A stretch of DNA of 64,000 nt from Kaistella antarctica. Its GTDB lineage: Bacteria > Bacteroidota > Bacteroidia > Flavobacteriales > Weeksellaceae. The position numbers were made by a program, and so were the translations under genes. The stretch is taken from assembly GCF_900109615.1 (NCBI RefSeq), contig NZ_FOIX01000001.1:310001-374000 (forward strand). The letters run 5' to 3'. The notes beneath the pieces were generated by a model, which was given only the letters and a program-made list of their open reading frames with translations, searched no databases and was not told the DNA's origin. This document shows, one piece after another, positions 35,482-43,529 of the stretch (position 1 is the first letter of the stretch; each line of letters opens with the position of its first letter).

Positions 35482-36234
35482 ATGAAGATTGTTATCATCG
35501 GTTCTGGAAACGTAAGTTACCATTTAGCAAAGGCATTTCAACAAAATAATATCCCAGTTTCCCAAATTTTTGGCAGAAACGAAAGCGATTTAAAATTCAT
35601 TTCCGACCAACTGCAAATCCCTTTTTCTACGAGCAAATTAAATGATGCTGATTTGTATCTGATTTGTGTAAGTGATGGTTCTGTTGGTGAAGTTTCAAGA
35701 TTAATAACAAAAGAGAATTGTTTAGTAGCACACACTTCAGGGTCTTTACCTAAAGAAATCTTAGCAGGGAATTATCGAAAAGCCAGCTTTTATCCTTTAC
35801 AAACTTTCTCAAAATCGAAGAATTTAGATTATAAAGAAATTCCATTTTTTGTAGAGTCAGAAGGTGAGGAGGATTTAGAATTGTTAAAAAATATTGCCTT
35901 AAAAATTTCTAAAAAGGTCATGGTTTCGACTTATGAAAAAAGGAAGTATATTCATCTGACTGCCGTCTTTGCGTGTAACTTTGTGAACCATCTTTATGCA
36001 AGAGCCAAAGAAATTTCAGATTCGCAAGAAATTCCGTTTGATTACTTTTTACCTTTAATTAAAGAAACCACGCAGAAAATTGAAATATTGGAACCAAAAT
36101 TAGCACAAACTGGCCCGGCGATTAGAAATGATGAACGGGTTTTGAAAGCACACGAAGAATTAATTACAGATCAAGAGCAGTTGAAAATTTATAAAATAAT
36201 GAATGAATCGATAAAGAAAATGTATGAGTTATAA
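35482..36234 (+). CDS. Rossmann-like/DUF2520 domain protein
   Basis: The 250-residue product has an N-terminal NAD(P)-type Rossmann fold (MKIVIIGSGNVSYHLAKAF; then LYLICVSDGSVGEVS and VAHTSGSLP) and a C-terminal helical DUF2520 domain (YIHLTAVFACNFVNHLYARAKEI). The family resembles 6-phosphogluconate dehydrogenase-type reductases, but no reaction is established. It overlaps kdsC by 11 bp and forms an operon with kdsC and maf, a conserved order in Flavobacteriia. Confidence 0.85.
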   Translation: MKIVIIGSGNVSYHLAKAFQQNNIPVSQIFGRNESDLKFISDQLQIPFSTSKLNDADLYLICVSDGSVGEVSRLITKENCLVAHTSGSLPKEILAGNYRKASFYPLQTFSKSKNLDYKEIPFFVESEGEEDLELLKNIALKISKKVMVSTYEKRKYIHLTAVFACNFVNHLYARAKEISDSQEIPFDYFLPLIKETTQKIEILEPKLAQTGPAIRNDERVLKAHEELITDQEQLKIYKIMNESIKKMYEL

Positions 36235-36742
36235 ATCGAATTTAAAAAATATAAAAGCCTTTGTATTTGATGTAGACGGTGTTTTTACGGATGGAAGTGT
36301 TTATTTGATGCCTGACGGAAGCATGTGTCGCGTCATGAATGTGCTCGACGGTTATGCAGTAGTAAAAGCCAGAAAATACAACTATCCTATTTGTGTGATT
36401 ACTGGTGGCGACGATCCGATGGTAAGAAATCGAATCAACTATTTAGGAATTACAGAGTATTATGCAAAAGTTGGTGATAAGCTGGAAAAATTTGAAGAAT
36501 TTAAAGCAAAATACAACTTACAAAATCACGAAATCTTAACGATGGGTGACGATCTTCCAGATTTGGGAATGATGAGAATCTCGGGAATTTCAGCCTGTCC
36601 AGAAAATTCGGTGGCGGAAATTAAATTGATTTCAGATTATATTTCACCAATTCAAGGTGGCAAAGGAGCCGTAAGAGATGTGATCGAGCAAGTGATGAAA
36701 GTTCAAGGAAAATGGTTGGTAGACGATACCAAAAGCACTTAA
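36224..36742 (+). CDS. kdsC: 3-deoxy-D-manno-octulosonate 8-phosphate phosphatase
   Basis: HAD-family phosphatase that makes Kdo for lipopolysaccharide. The 172 residues fit the short, cap-less KdsC form. Motif I is FDVDGVFTDGSVYL, motif II VITGG, the Lys of motif III lies in AKVGDKLEKF, and motif IV is TMGDDLPDLGMM. No kdsA or kdsB is in the window. Confidence 0.93.
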   Translation: MSYKSNLKNIKAFVFDVDGVFTDGSVYLMPDGSMCRVMNVLDGYAVVKARKYNYPICVITGGDDPMVRNRINYLGITEYYAKVGDKLEKFEEFKAKYNLQNHEILTMGDDLPDLGMMRISGISACPENSVAEIKLISDYISPIQGGKGAVRDVIEQVMKVQGKWLVDDTKST

Positions 36743-36761
36743 AAAATAGTTTAAATTTTAT

Positions 36762-37331
36762 ATGAAAATATTATTAGCTTCCAATTCTCCGCGTAGAAAA
36801 GAACTCTTGAAAGAATTGGGTTTAGACTTTGAAGTTGTTTCTGTAGATTGTGACGAAGTATTTCCTGCTGATCTGGATGTTGAAAAAATCGCTGGTTATC
36901 TGTCGGAATTAAAGTCAAATTTTTTTCGGGAATTAAAGGAAGATGAATTGTTGATCACCGCTGATACGATTGTGGCACTTGACGACGAAATTTTAGGGAA
37001 ACCAAATGATGAAATTCACGCTAGAGAAATGTTGGGAAAACTTTCTGGAAAAACGCATCAGGTTTATACTGGAATCACGCTGAAAACTTCAACAAAAACC
37101 ATTACTAAAACTGATGTCGCCAACGTAGAATTTGATGAAATTAGTGAGGAGGAAATCAACTTTTATATCAGCAATTATAAACCGTTTGACAAGGCCGGAA
37201 GTTATGGAGTGCAAGAGTGGTTGGGCATGGCTAAAATTAAAAATATTGAAGGAAGTTTCTACACGATAATGGGATTACCCACTCATTTAGTCTATTCGCT
37301 CTTAAAAAATTTCCAACAAGGCACTTCCTGA
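36762..37331 (+). CDS. Maf-type nucleoside triphosphate pyrophosphatase
   Basis: The 189-residue protein starts with the Maf signature LLASNSPRRKELL and carries ITADTIVALDDEILGKP and GKTHQVYTGITL. The C-terminal part DKAGSYGVQEWLG has the further conserved KAGxYxIQ-like motif. Maf proteins hydrolyse dTTP/UTP or modified nucleotides to the monophosphate and pyrophosphate. Last in the operon with the DUF2520 gene and kdsC. Confidence 0.92.
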   Translation: MKILLASNSPRRKELLKELGLDFEVVSVDCDEVFPADLDVEKIAGYLSELKSNFFRELKEDELLITADTIVALDDEILGKPNDEIHAREMLGKLSGKTHQVYTGITLKTSTKTITKTDVANVEFDEISEEEINFYISNYKPFDKAGSYGVQEWLGMAKIKNIEGSFYTIMGLPTHLVYSLLKNFQQGTS

Positions 37332-37409
37332 AACAAAAAATCATTATTTTTACAAAAATTAATGAGTAGATTAATACTAAACTACTGATTTGAAAGTTAT
37401 TATCTGATA

Positions 37410-39980
37410 ATGAAAAAAACCATACTTTTTCTTTTAGCAATCATTGTTTTCAATTCTTGTTCCTCTCGAAAGAAGACCAATGATTCTACTTTTATGAAAG
37501 GATTTTTCTCTTACTACAACACGCTATTTAACAGTAAAGATGCGCTGGAAACCGAATTGAATAATAGAGACAAAGCCCATAAAGACAATTTCTACGCTCC
37601 CTACATTCAACTCTTAACGTACGATGAGCAACCGATGGGCACCGATTTTCAAACCGGGTCAGGTGGTGGAATGTTTGGTGATGATCCGGCCTCAGGAAGT
37701 AATGATCCAGCCGCAGGAAGTAGAAATAGAAACTCAAGCGGGCCGCCTTCTCCTCCAGGTTCAAATAATTCCGCGGGGAATTTTGGTTCTTCAGGAAGTT
37801 CCAGACAAGATGCTTTCACTAAAAAAGGCGCTTCAATTTTAGAGATTTCTGAAGCAAAAGCTTTGAAAGCCATCTCGAAATACTCGGTGATAAAAGGTGG
37901 TGAGGAGAAAAACAAAAAAATGTTTGATGCTTATATTTTATTGGCTCAATCAAGATTATACCGCGATAAACCTTTAGAAGCTTTAGACGGATTGAACTTT
38001 GTTTTTTCTAATATGAGAAACGATAAGCGAATTCCGTTAGCAAGAATTTATCAGGCACAAGCTTACTCAAAAATGGAAGATTATCATAGAGCCGAAGAGG
38101 TTTTTGCTGATTTGAAAAAAAGTAAAATTAAAAAAGACTATCGTAAATTGCTCGAGATTTACTATTCGGAAATGCTTTTAAACGCTGGTAAAAAGCAAGA
38201 TGCGGTCAACGAACTTGATGATGCTTACGCTATTAATAAAAATAGAAAACTAAGAAGCAGGATTGCTTTCTTACGCGGACAAATCTTAGCTGATTTGGAT
38301 CGAAATGAGGAAGCCAGAGAGAGTTTTGTTACTGCTTATAAAAATGCCAATGACTTTGAATTTGAAGTAAAATCTCAAATTGAGATTGCGAAAACCTTTA
38401 ATGGAAAAGACGATGATTACCAAGGCGCCAAATCTTATTTAGAAAAAATAAGCAAAAAAGGAACGTATGGTTCTCGAAAGAATGAGTTTTATTATGCTCT
38501 TGGTTTAATGGCCAATAAAGCGGGTAAGAAAGACGAAGCGAAAGAGTTTTTCGCCCAGTCTCTAAAAGAAAAAGTTTCCGATCCGCAAGTTCGTGGGTTG
38601 ACTTATTATGAAATTGGAAAGGCTTATTTTGAAGACAGCGATTATCTTTCAGCTGGTGCTTTTTATGATTCGTCACTTGCTGTAATGACCTATCAACCCT
38701 CAAAAATTCTTTTGGAAGAGCAATCTGCAAACATTAAAAAAGTTTCTGCCAATTATTATTTGATTAAAAAGAATGACAGTATTTTAGCTTTAAGCAAAAT
38801 GCCGGAAGCTGAAAGGATTGCTTATTTTGATAAATTTATTGAGGGAATAAAAGCCAAGGAAGACAAAGAAGAATTAGCACGTAAAAAAGACGAGCGATCC
38901 AAAGGTTTTGATATCGGCGACTATAATGCCAATTCCCCATTCGCAGGAAATACAGGCGGGTTTCAGGATTACGGTGCAAGTAAAGGTGGTTTTTACTTTG
39001 CCAATCTAGGTACCGTTGCCAAAGGAGAATCTTCCTTTAAGCAAATTTGGGGAAACAGGGCCTTAAATGACAACTGGCGAACTTCTGCCCGAGGATCTTC
39101 CATTGATGATTTAAAAAATATGGCGATGGGAATAACGAACGTTCCTGATCCGAGAAGATTAGAACCAAGTTTTTACATCGAGAAAATTCCTACAAAAACC
39201 GAGGATATTTTAGCTTTGAAAAAAGCCAGAGACACGGCCTCTTTAGGCTTGGGAAGAATGTATGAAACTTATTTTTCTGATACGCCACTTGCGACCAAAA
39301 CTTTATACGATTTAGTGGATACTCGTCCTGAAGAAGAAATTAAACTGCAAGCGTTATATCAGATATTTGCCTTTAACTATGAGAAAAACCCAACTGCGGC
39401 GGAAAGAGCAAAACAAATGATTTTAACTGAATATCCTTATACTTCTTACGCAGAATTCGTGCGAAATCCGAAAAATAGTTCTTTCTCACAATCTGCTGAA
39501 GAAGTAGAAAAATTATATTCCCAGGCATTTGATTTATATGATCAAGAAAAGTATGAAGAAAGTAAAGTTTTAATTGATGGTGCCTTGGAAAAATATCCAA
39601 AGGATGCTCTCGTTCCAAAATTTTCGTTGTTAAATGCTTTTAATATTGGAAAGACCGCAGGAAAGGAGATTATGATTTTGCAACTAGAACAAATCGCACT
39701 CAACTATGCCAGAACGCCGGAAGGTGAAAAAGCGAAAGACATGCTTAAATATTTGAAAAGTGATTTAGAAATTGAAAGTTTAGATGCCAACGGCAAAGTG
39801 ATTAATGCGAATCAACCAGCGATGCCGATTGAAAATCAACCTGAAAAAATCGACGCGGATGATAATGATCCAGCAAGCCTACCAGATACTGATACAAAAA
39901 GACCCGCACCAAAAATGCCTCAGTCAATTGATAGTAAGCAGATGAAAACGGCTGTTGTTGAGGAGCAAAAAATAAAGTAA
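37410..39980 (+). CDS. sprE: SprE/PorW-like TPR lipoprotein (type IX secretion/gliding)
   Basis: The 856-residue lipoprotein has the lipobox VFNSC (Cys17), then FMKGFFSYYNTLFNSKDALETELNNRDKAHKDNFYAPY, which resembles the N-terminus of SprE/PorW. TPR units occupy about residues 140-450 and 620-770. A low-complexity Gly/Ser/Asn/Pro stretch (residues 82-133) interrupts the N-terminal part, and the C-terminus is again Pro/Asp-rich. SprE is needed for gliding and type IX secretion in F. johnsoniae. The assignment is by architecture and the N-terminal pattern. Confidence 0.7.
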   Translation: MKKTILFLLAIIVFNSCSSRKKTNDSTFMKGFFSYYNTLFNSKDALETELNNRDKAHKDNFYAPYIQLLTYDEQPMGTDFQTGSGGGMFGDDPASGSNDPAAGSRNRNSSGPPSPPGSNNSAGNFGSSGSSRQDAFTKKGASILEISEAKALKAISKYSVIKGGEEKNKKMFDAYILLAQSRLYRDKPLEALDGLNFVFSNMRNDKRIPLARIYQAQAYSKMEDYHRAEEVFADLKKSKIKKDYRKLLEIYYSEMLLNAGKKQDAVNELDDAYAINKNRKLRSRIAFLRGQILADLDRNEEARESFVTAYKNANDFEFEVKSQIEIAKTFNGKDDDYQGAKSYLEKISKKGTYGSRKNEFYYALGLMANKAGKKDEAKEFFAQSLKEKVSDPQVRGLTYYEIGKAYFEDSDYLSAGAFYDSSLAVMTYQPSKILLEEQSANIKKVSANYYLIKKNDSILALSKMPEAERIAYFDKFIEGIKAKEDKEELARKKDERSKGFDIGDYNANSPFAGNTGGFQDYGASKGGFYFANLGTVAKGESSFKQIWGNRALNDNWRTSARGSSIDDLKNMAMGITNVPDPRRLEPSFYIEKIPTKTEDILALKKARDTASLGLGRMYETYFSDTPLATKTLYDLVDTRPEEEIKLQALYQIFAFNYEKNPTAAERAKQMILTEYPYTSYAEFVRNPKNSSFSQSAEEVEKLYSQAFDLYDQEKYEESKVLIDGALEKYPKDALVPKFSLLNAFNIGKTAGKEIMILQLEQIALNYARTPEGEKAKDMLKYLKSDLEIESLDANGKVINANQPAMPIENQPEKIDADDNDPASLPDTDTKRPAPKMPQSIDSKQMKTAVVEEQKIK

Positions 39981-39983
39981 CCT

Positions 39984-40012
39984 AAAAGCGAAGATTATTC
40001 TTCGCTTTTTTT
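39984..40012 (+). terminator. Terminator of sprE overlapping the end of tsaB
   Basis: AAAAGCGAAGA and TCTTCGCTTTT form a stem with a four-base loop, followed by a T run. The hairpin lies over the last codons of the convergent tsaB gene. Confidence 0.8.
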
Positions 40013-40675
40013 CTTTTTAACGCCTTGAAAATCTTTTAGGTAAAAAGGTTCAAAATAAGCAACATCCTCAAAATCCTTTCGATTGTATTTTTCGACTGCT
40101 TTCTTAACAAGGTACTTTGCGGAGGGATATATTGTTTCGTTAAAGTCAGCGTTTGGAAGTTGCAGAATATCCTTTGCTTTTAGAGCGCCATCACCCACAA
40201 ACAAAATCTTTTTATGCTGATATTCCTGATAGGAATTTTCATCTAAGACTTTCGCCTCGGTTTCACTAATCATATCGCCTGAATCTCCCTCAAAGATAGC
40301 GGAATAAACCTCCATTCTTCTGGCATCGATTAATGGAATGATAAAATCGTGACCCTGGTTTAAAAACTGCTCTATCATCGTTTCTAAAGAATTAATCGCA
40401 ATCAAAGGAATATGGAGTCCAAAGCAAAAACCTTTTGCTGAGGAAGCTCCTATTCGTAGGCCCGTGTAAGAACCTGGTCCTTTTCCTAAAGAAATGGCAT
40501 CAAGGTCTTTCAAAGAGATTTTTGCTCCTTCCAAAGCCCATTCAACAAAGGTGTGTAGACTTTCAGATTGTTTATAATTTTCGGAAATCTCTTCACACAA
40601 ACAAAGCAATTCTAAACCATCAGAAATGGCAACAGAACAGTTTTTAGAAGAAGTCTCGATGTGAAGGATTTTCAT
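39995..40675 (-). CDS. tsaB: tRNA threonylcarbamoyladenosine biosynthesis protein TsaB
   Basis: Partner of TsaD in making t6A at position 37 of tRNA. The 226 residues show the ASKHA features MKILHIETSSKNCSVAISDG, LGKGPGSYTGLRIGASSAKGFCFG and PLIDARRMEVYSAIF. The C-terminus (YFEPFYLKDF) is typical. Last gene in a minus-strand run lysE-ldcA-yraN-SDR-tsaB. Confidence 0.93.
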   Translation of the reverse strand: MKILHIETSSKNCSVAISDGLELLCLCEEISENYKQSESLHTFVEWALEGAKISLKDLDAISLGKGPGSYTGLRIGASSAKGFCFGLHIPLIAINSLETMIEQFLNQGHDFIIPLIDARRMEVYSAIFEGDSGDMISETEAKVLDENSYQEYQHKKILFVGDGALKAKDILQLPNADFNETIYPSAKYLVKKAVEKYNRKDFEDVAYFEPFYLKDFQGVKKKKSEE

Positions 40676-40699
40676 TTTTTTGTAAAAATTTAGTAGTCT

Positions 40700-41449
40700 C
40701 TATTTTCGATGAATTGTTCGCGGTTCGCTTTGAGCACTTGGATAAATCGTAAGATCTGAAATCATAACATGCTTCGGAGCGTTAATACAATAAGCAATTG
40801 CATCTGCAACATCTTCCGCTTTCAATGCTTCATAGCCTTGATAAACTGTTTTCGCCCGATCGTCATCGCCTTTAAATCTCACTTTTGAAAAATCAGTTTC
40901 AACGGCGCCTGGTTGAATATTGGTGACTTTAATTCCAAACTCGGTGAGTTCCAAACGCATTCCTTCTGACAGAACGTCAACAGCTTTTTTCGAAGCACAA
41001 TAGACCACGCCATTTGCATAGGTTTGTCTCGCTGCAACGGAAGAAATATTGACGATATGCCCCGAATTTCTCTCTTTCATTCCCGGCATAATCATTTTGG
41101 AAACATACAGAATTCCTTTCACATTACCGTCAATCATCATGTCCCAATCATTGATATTCCCCTCAATGAGCGAATCTAAACCGTGCGCATTTCCAGCATT
41201 ATTAATGAGTATATCAATTTTCTTCCAATCTATGGGAAGTGATTCAAAAGCTTTTTCTACTTCTTCAAAATACCGTTGATCAAAGTTTAAACTAAAGGTT
41301 TCTGTATAAGCTGAAAGTTCAAATTTTAGCTGATCCAAAACTTCAGTTCTTCGTCCGCAAAGAATCAATCTGAAACCTTGCTTAGCGAGGAGTTCTGCCG
41401 TGGCTTTTCCGATTCCAGAAGTGGCTCCGGTGATGAGTGCTGTTTTCAT
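40700..41449 (-). CDS. Short-chain dehydrogenase/reductase (YdfG-like)
   Basis: The 249-residue SDR has the NADP-binding TGATSGIGKATAELLA near the N-terminus, the Rossmann NNAG motif (ILINNAGNAHG), the catalytic Ser in VNISSVAA and YCASKKAVD (Tyr-x-x-x-Lys). The closest pattern is that of NADP-dependent 3-hydroxy acid dehydrogenases such as YdfG (GAVETDFS). Substrate is unproven. It lies between yraN and tsaB. Confidence 0.88.
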   Translation of the reverse strand: MKTALITGATSGIGKATAELLAKQGFRLILCGRRTEVLDQLKFELSAYTETFSLNFDQRYFEEVEKAFESLPIDWKKIDILINNAGNAHGLDSLIEGNINDWDMMIDGNVKGILYVSKMIMPGMKERNSGHIVNISSVAARQTYANGVVYCASKKAVDVLSEGMRLELTEFGIKVTNIQPGAVETDFSKVRFKGDDDRAKTVYQGYEALKAEDVADAIAYCINAPKHVMISDLTIYPSAQSEPRTIHRK

Positions 41450-41469
41450 TGATCACTGTTTTATATTAA

Positions 41470-41841
41470 TTAATTGGCATCAAAGCTTTGAAAGGCATCT
41501 TCGAGATGCGTAATATTTAATCTTCCTTTTTCATCTCGTAAAACGGCAATGATATCAAAACGAACTTCCTTATCGATATTTCTATCCTTCATATAAAAAT
41601 CGGCTGCCATGACTAGAGATTTTATTTTGGTTTTCGTTACGGCCTCTTGTGGTTCCATAAAGATATCGCTTCCCCTGGCTTTAACTTCTACGATGATAAT
41701 TTCGTTCTTAAATTCTGCAATAATATCGATTTCCGATTTTTGATACCGAAAATTTTTAAGCAAAATTTTGTAGCCTTTCTTTTCTAAAAAAGAAGTGGCA
41801 AGCTCTTCTGCGATATTTCCAAAATCGTTGTGTTCTGCCAT
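41470..41841 (-). CDS. YraN/UPF0102 endonuclease-fold protein
   Basis: The 123-residue protein is a restriction-endonuclease-like fold of the YraN family: GNIAEELATSFLEKKGYKILLKNFRYQKSEIDIIAEFKNEIIIVEVKARG, with the E...D...ExK active-site arrangement. The biological role is unknown. It lies 11 bp after the S66 peptidase gene. Confidence 0.9.
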   Translation of the reverse strand: MAEHNDFGNIAEELATSFLEKKGYKILLKNFRYQKSEIDIIAEFKNEIIIVEVKARGSDIFMEPQEAVTKTKIKSLVMAADFYMKDRNIDKEVRFDIIAVLRDEKGRLNITHLEDAFQSFDAN

Positions 41842-41852
41842 TGCATATTGCT

Positions 41853-42782
41853 CTAAAATATAACTTTTACTTTATCTTCAACTACCAGTTTGATGTTGGC
41901 TCCAATAATTAAAGGTTTATTATCTAAAATATGTCCGTTTGGAAAACCAAAGAGAGTAGGGAAGTTGTATTTTTTTATCCGTTCTGAAATAATTTGATTG
42001 CTAAAGTCATCGAAACTTTCTTCGTAGTTTTTATTATCCTTTTCGTCGCCCATGTTGATCATTCCACCAATGATTAAACCTTTGATTTTTCTAAAAACTC
42101 CAGCTAACTCAAGACTTATCAGCATACGATCTAAAGCATAATATTTCTCGCCAATTTCTTCTATAAAAAGGATTTTATCTTTAAAATCAAAAGAATATGG
42201 GCTTCCTAAAAGTGCATAAACCAAGGCTAAATTTCCACCGATTAGTTGACCATCTACGCGTCCAGTTTTATTTAATAAATTACTTTCTAAATAATATCTA
42301 GGTTTTTTACCTTGAAGAATGTTAAATATGAAATCATAGCTTTCATCCGTCACCCCAAAACTTGAGGTCTTAATAGTTTGTCCATTGATAGAAGCGAAAT
42401 TATTCTTCAATAGAAAGCTCTGAATGACGGTGTTGTCAGAATATCCAATATACCATTTTGGATTTCTTTTAAATTTTGAAAGTTGCAGATGTCCTAATAA
42501 ATGCTGACAACCATAACCACCTCTGGAAGTCCAGATAGCGGAAATATCTTCATCATTAAAGGCCCAGTTTAAGTCAGAAATTCTTTCCTTTTCAGTTCCA
42601 GCGTAATTGTATCCATGAGAAAACTGGGTGTAAAGATGTTCCCCCAAAACAGGTTCAAATCCTTTTTGCTCAATCATTAGTAAACCCTTTTCCAGTTGCT
42701 GCTCTTCCACGGCGCCGGCCGGAGAAATAATTGCGATTTTATCACCTTTTTTGACAGATTTTGGGAAAATGATCTCATTCAT
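41853..42782 (-). CDS. LD-carboxypeptidase (peptidase S66 family)
   Basis: Recycles peptidoglycan tetrapeptides by removing terminal D-Ala. The 309-residue protein shows DKIAIISPAGAVEEQQLEKGL, the region around the nucleophile (AIWTSRGGYGCQHLL, WYIGYSDNTVIQSFL) and the later Glu/His part (LFIEEIGEKYYALDRML; FPNGHILDNKPLIIGA). There is no signal peptide, as for cytoplasmic LdcA. It overlaps the lysE stop by ATGA. Confidence 0.9.
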   Translation of the reverse strand: MNEIIFPKSVKKGDKIAIISPAGAVEEQQLEKGLLMIEQKGFEPVLGEHLYTQFSHGYNYAGTEKERISDLNWAFNDEDISAIWTSRGGYGCQHLLGHLQLSKFKRNPKWYIGYSDNTVIQSFLLKNNFASINGQTIKTSSFGVTDESYDFIFNILQGKKPRYYLESNLLNKTGRVDGQLIGGNLALVYALLGSPYSFDFKDKILFIEEIGEKYYALDRMLISLELAGVFRKIKGLIIGGMINMGDEKDNKNYEESFDDFSNQIISERIKKYNFPTLFGFPNGHILDNKPLIIGANIKLVVEDKVKVIF

Positions 42783-43462
42783 TTTTGAAGATGTTTTTGT
42801 TCTGTCTTTTCTGCCTGTTCTAGTTTTTTATCAAATTGATTGAACTTTTTGAAACTTTGTAAGAATATAAAAATACTGAAAACTACCAAGATATAACCAA
42901 CCGCTTTTCTGATTTGATTCGCCAGCTTTTGAGTTAATTTATCTCGAAATACTTTAGCCAAATAAATTTTAAAGAAATCAATAACCAGATAAGTCCCGAC
43001 GACTAGGCACATGTATAACAGAAAATCATTGGTTTCAGGATAGGAATTTCTAACTGAAATTACCGTAGCCAACCAAAAAAGAACAACGCCTATATTCAAA
43101 ATATTAAAGAAAAAACCATTCAAGAAAGTTTTAAAATAATTCTGACTGATTAGTGTTTCTTCGCCTGGCAAGTGCATTTTCGTTCGAGAAACGATCATGT
43201 AAAGGGCATAAATGAACACAATGAAAGCCGTAATCCGATAGAATCCGGGATGTTTATCTATTAATTCTACCAAATCGCCACTCGCAAAATAGGCCGCTAC
43301 AATACAAACGATATCGGCTAAAACAACGCCTAAATCCAGTGTAAATGCATGTTTAGGTCCACGCAAAAAACTTGTTTCAATCAGCAGAAAGAAAATCGGC
43401 CCGATGAAGACAATACTCAACATAAATCCTAATCCGACGGCTGAAAGTATAAGTTCTACCAT
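42779..43462 (-). CDS. LysE-family transporter
   Basis: The 227-residue inner-membrane protein has six hydrophobic segments and the LysE N-terminus GLGFMLSIVFIGPIFFLLIETSFLRGPKHAFTLDLGVVLADIV, including the conserved GP and the D of the next helix. The family exports amino acids. The C-terminus is Lys/Gln-rich. It heads a tight minus-strand operon running through to tsaB. Confidence 0.85.
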   Translation of the reverse strand: MVELILSAVGLGFMLSIVFIGPIFFLLIETSFLRGPKHAFTLDLGVVLADIVCIVAAYFASGDLVELIDKHPGFYRITAFIVFIYALYMIVSRTKMHLPGEETLISQNYFKTFLNGFFFNILNIGVVLFWLATVISVRNSYPETNDFLLYMCLVVGTYLVIDFFKIYLAKVFRDKLTQKLANQIRKAVGYILVVFSIFIFLQSFKKFNQFDKKLEQAEKTEQKHLQK

Positions 43463-43529
43463 TAATAATTTTTTGGAAACGAATCGATTTTTAAATCAGT
43501 CCATTTACAGTAACCCGCAAAAATACGTT

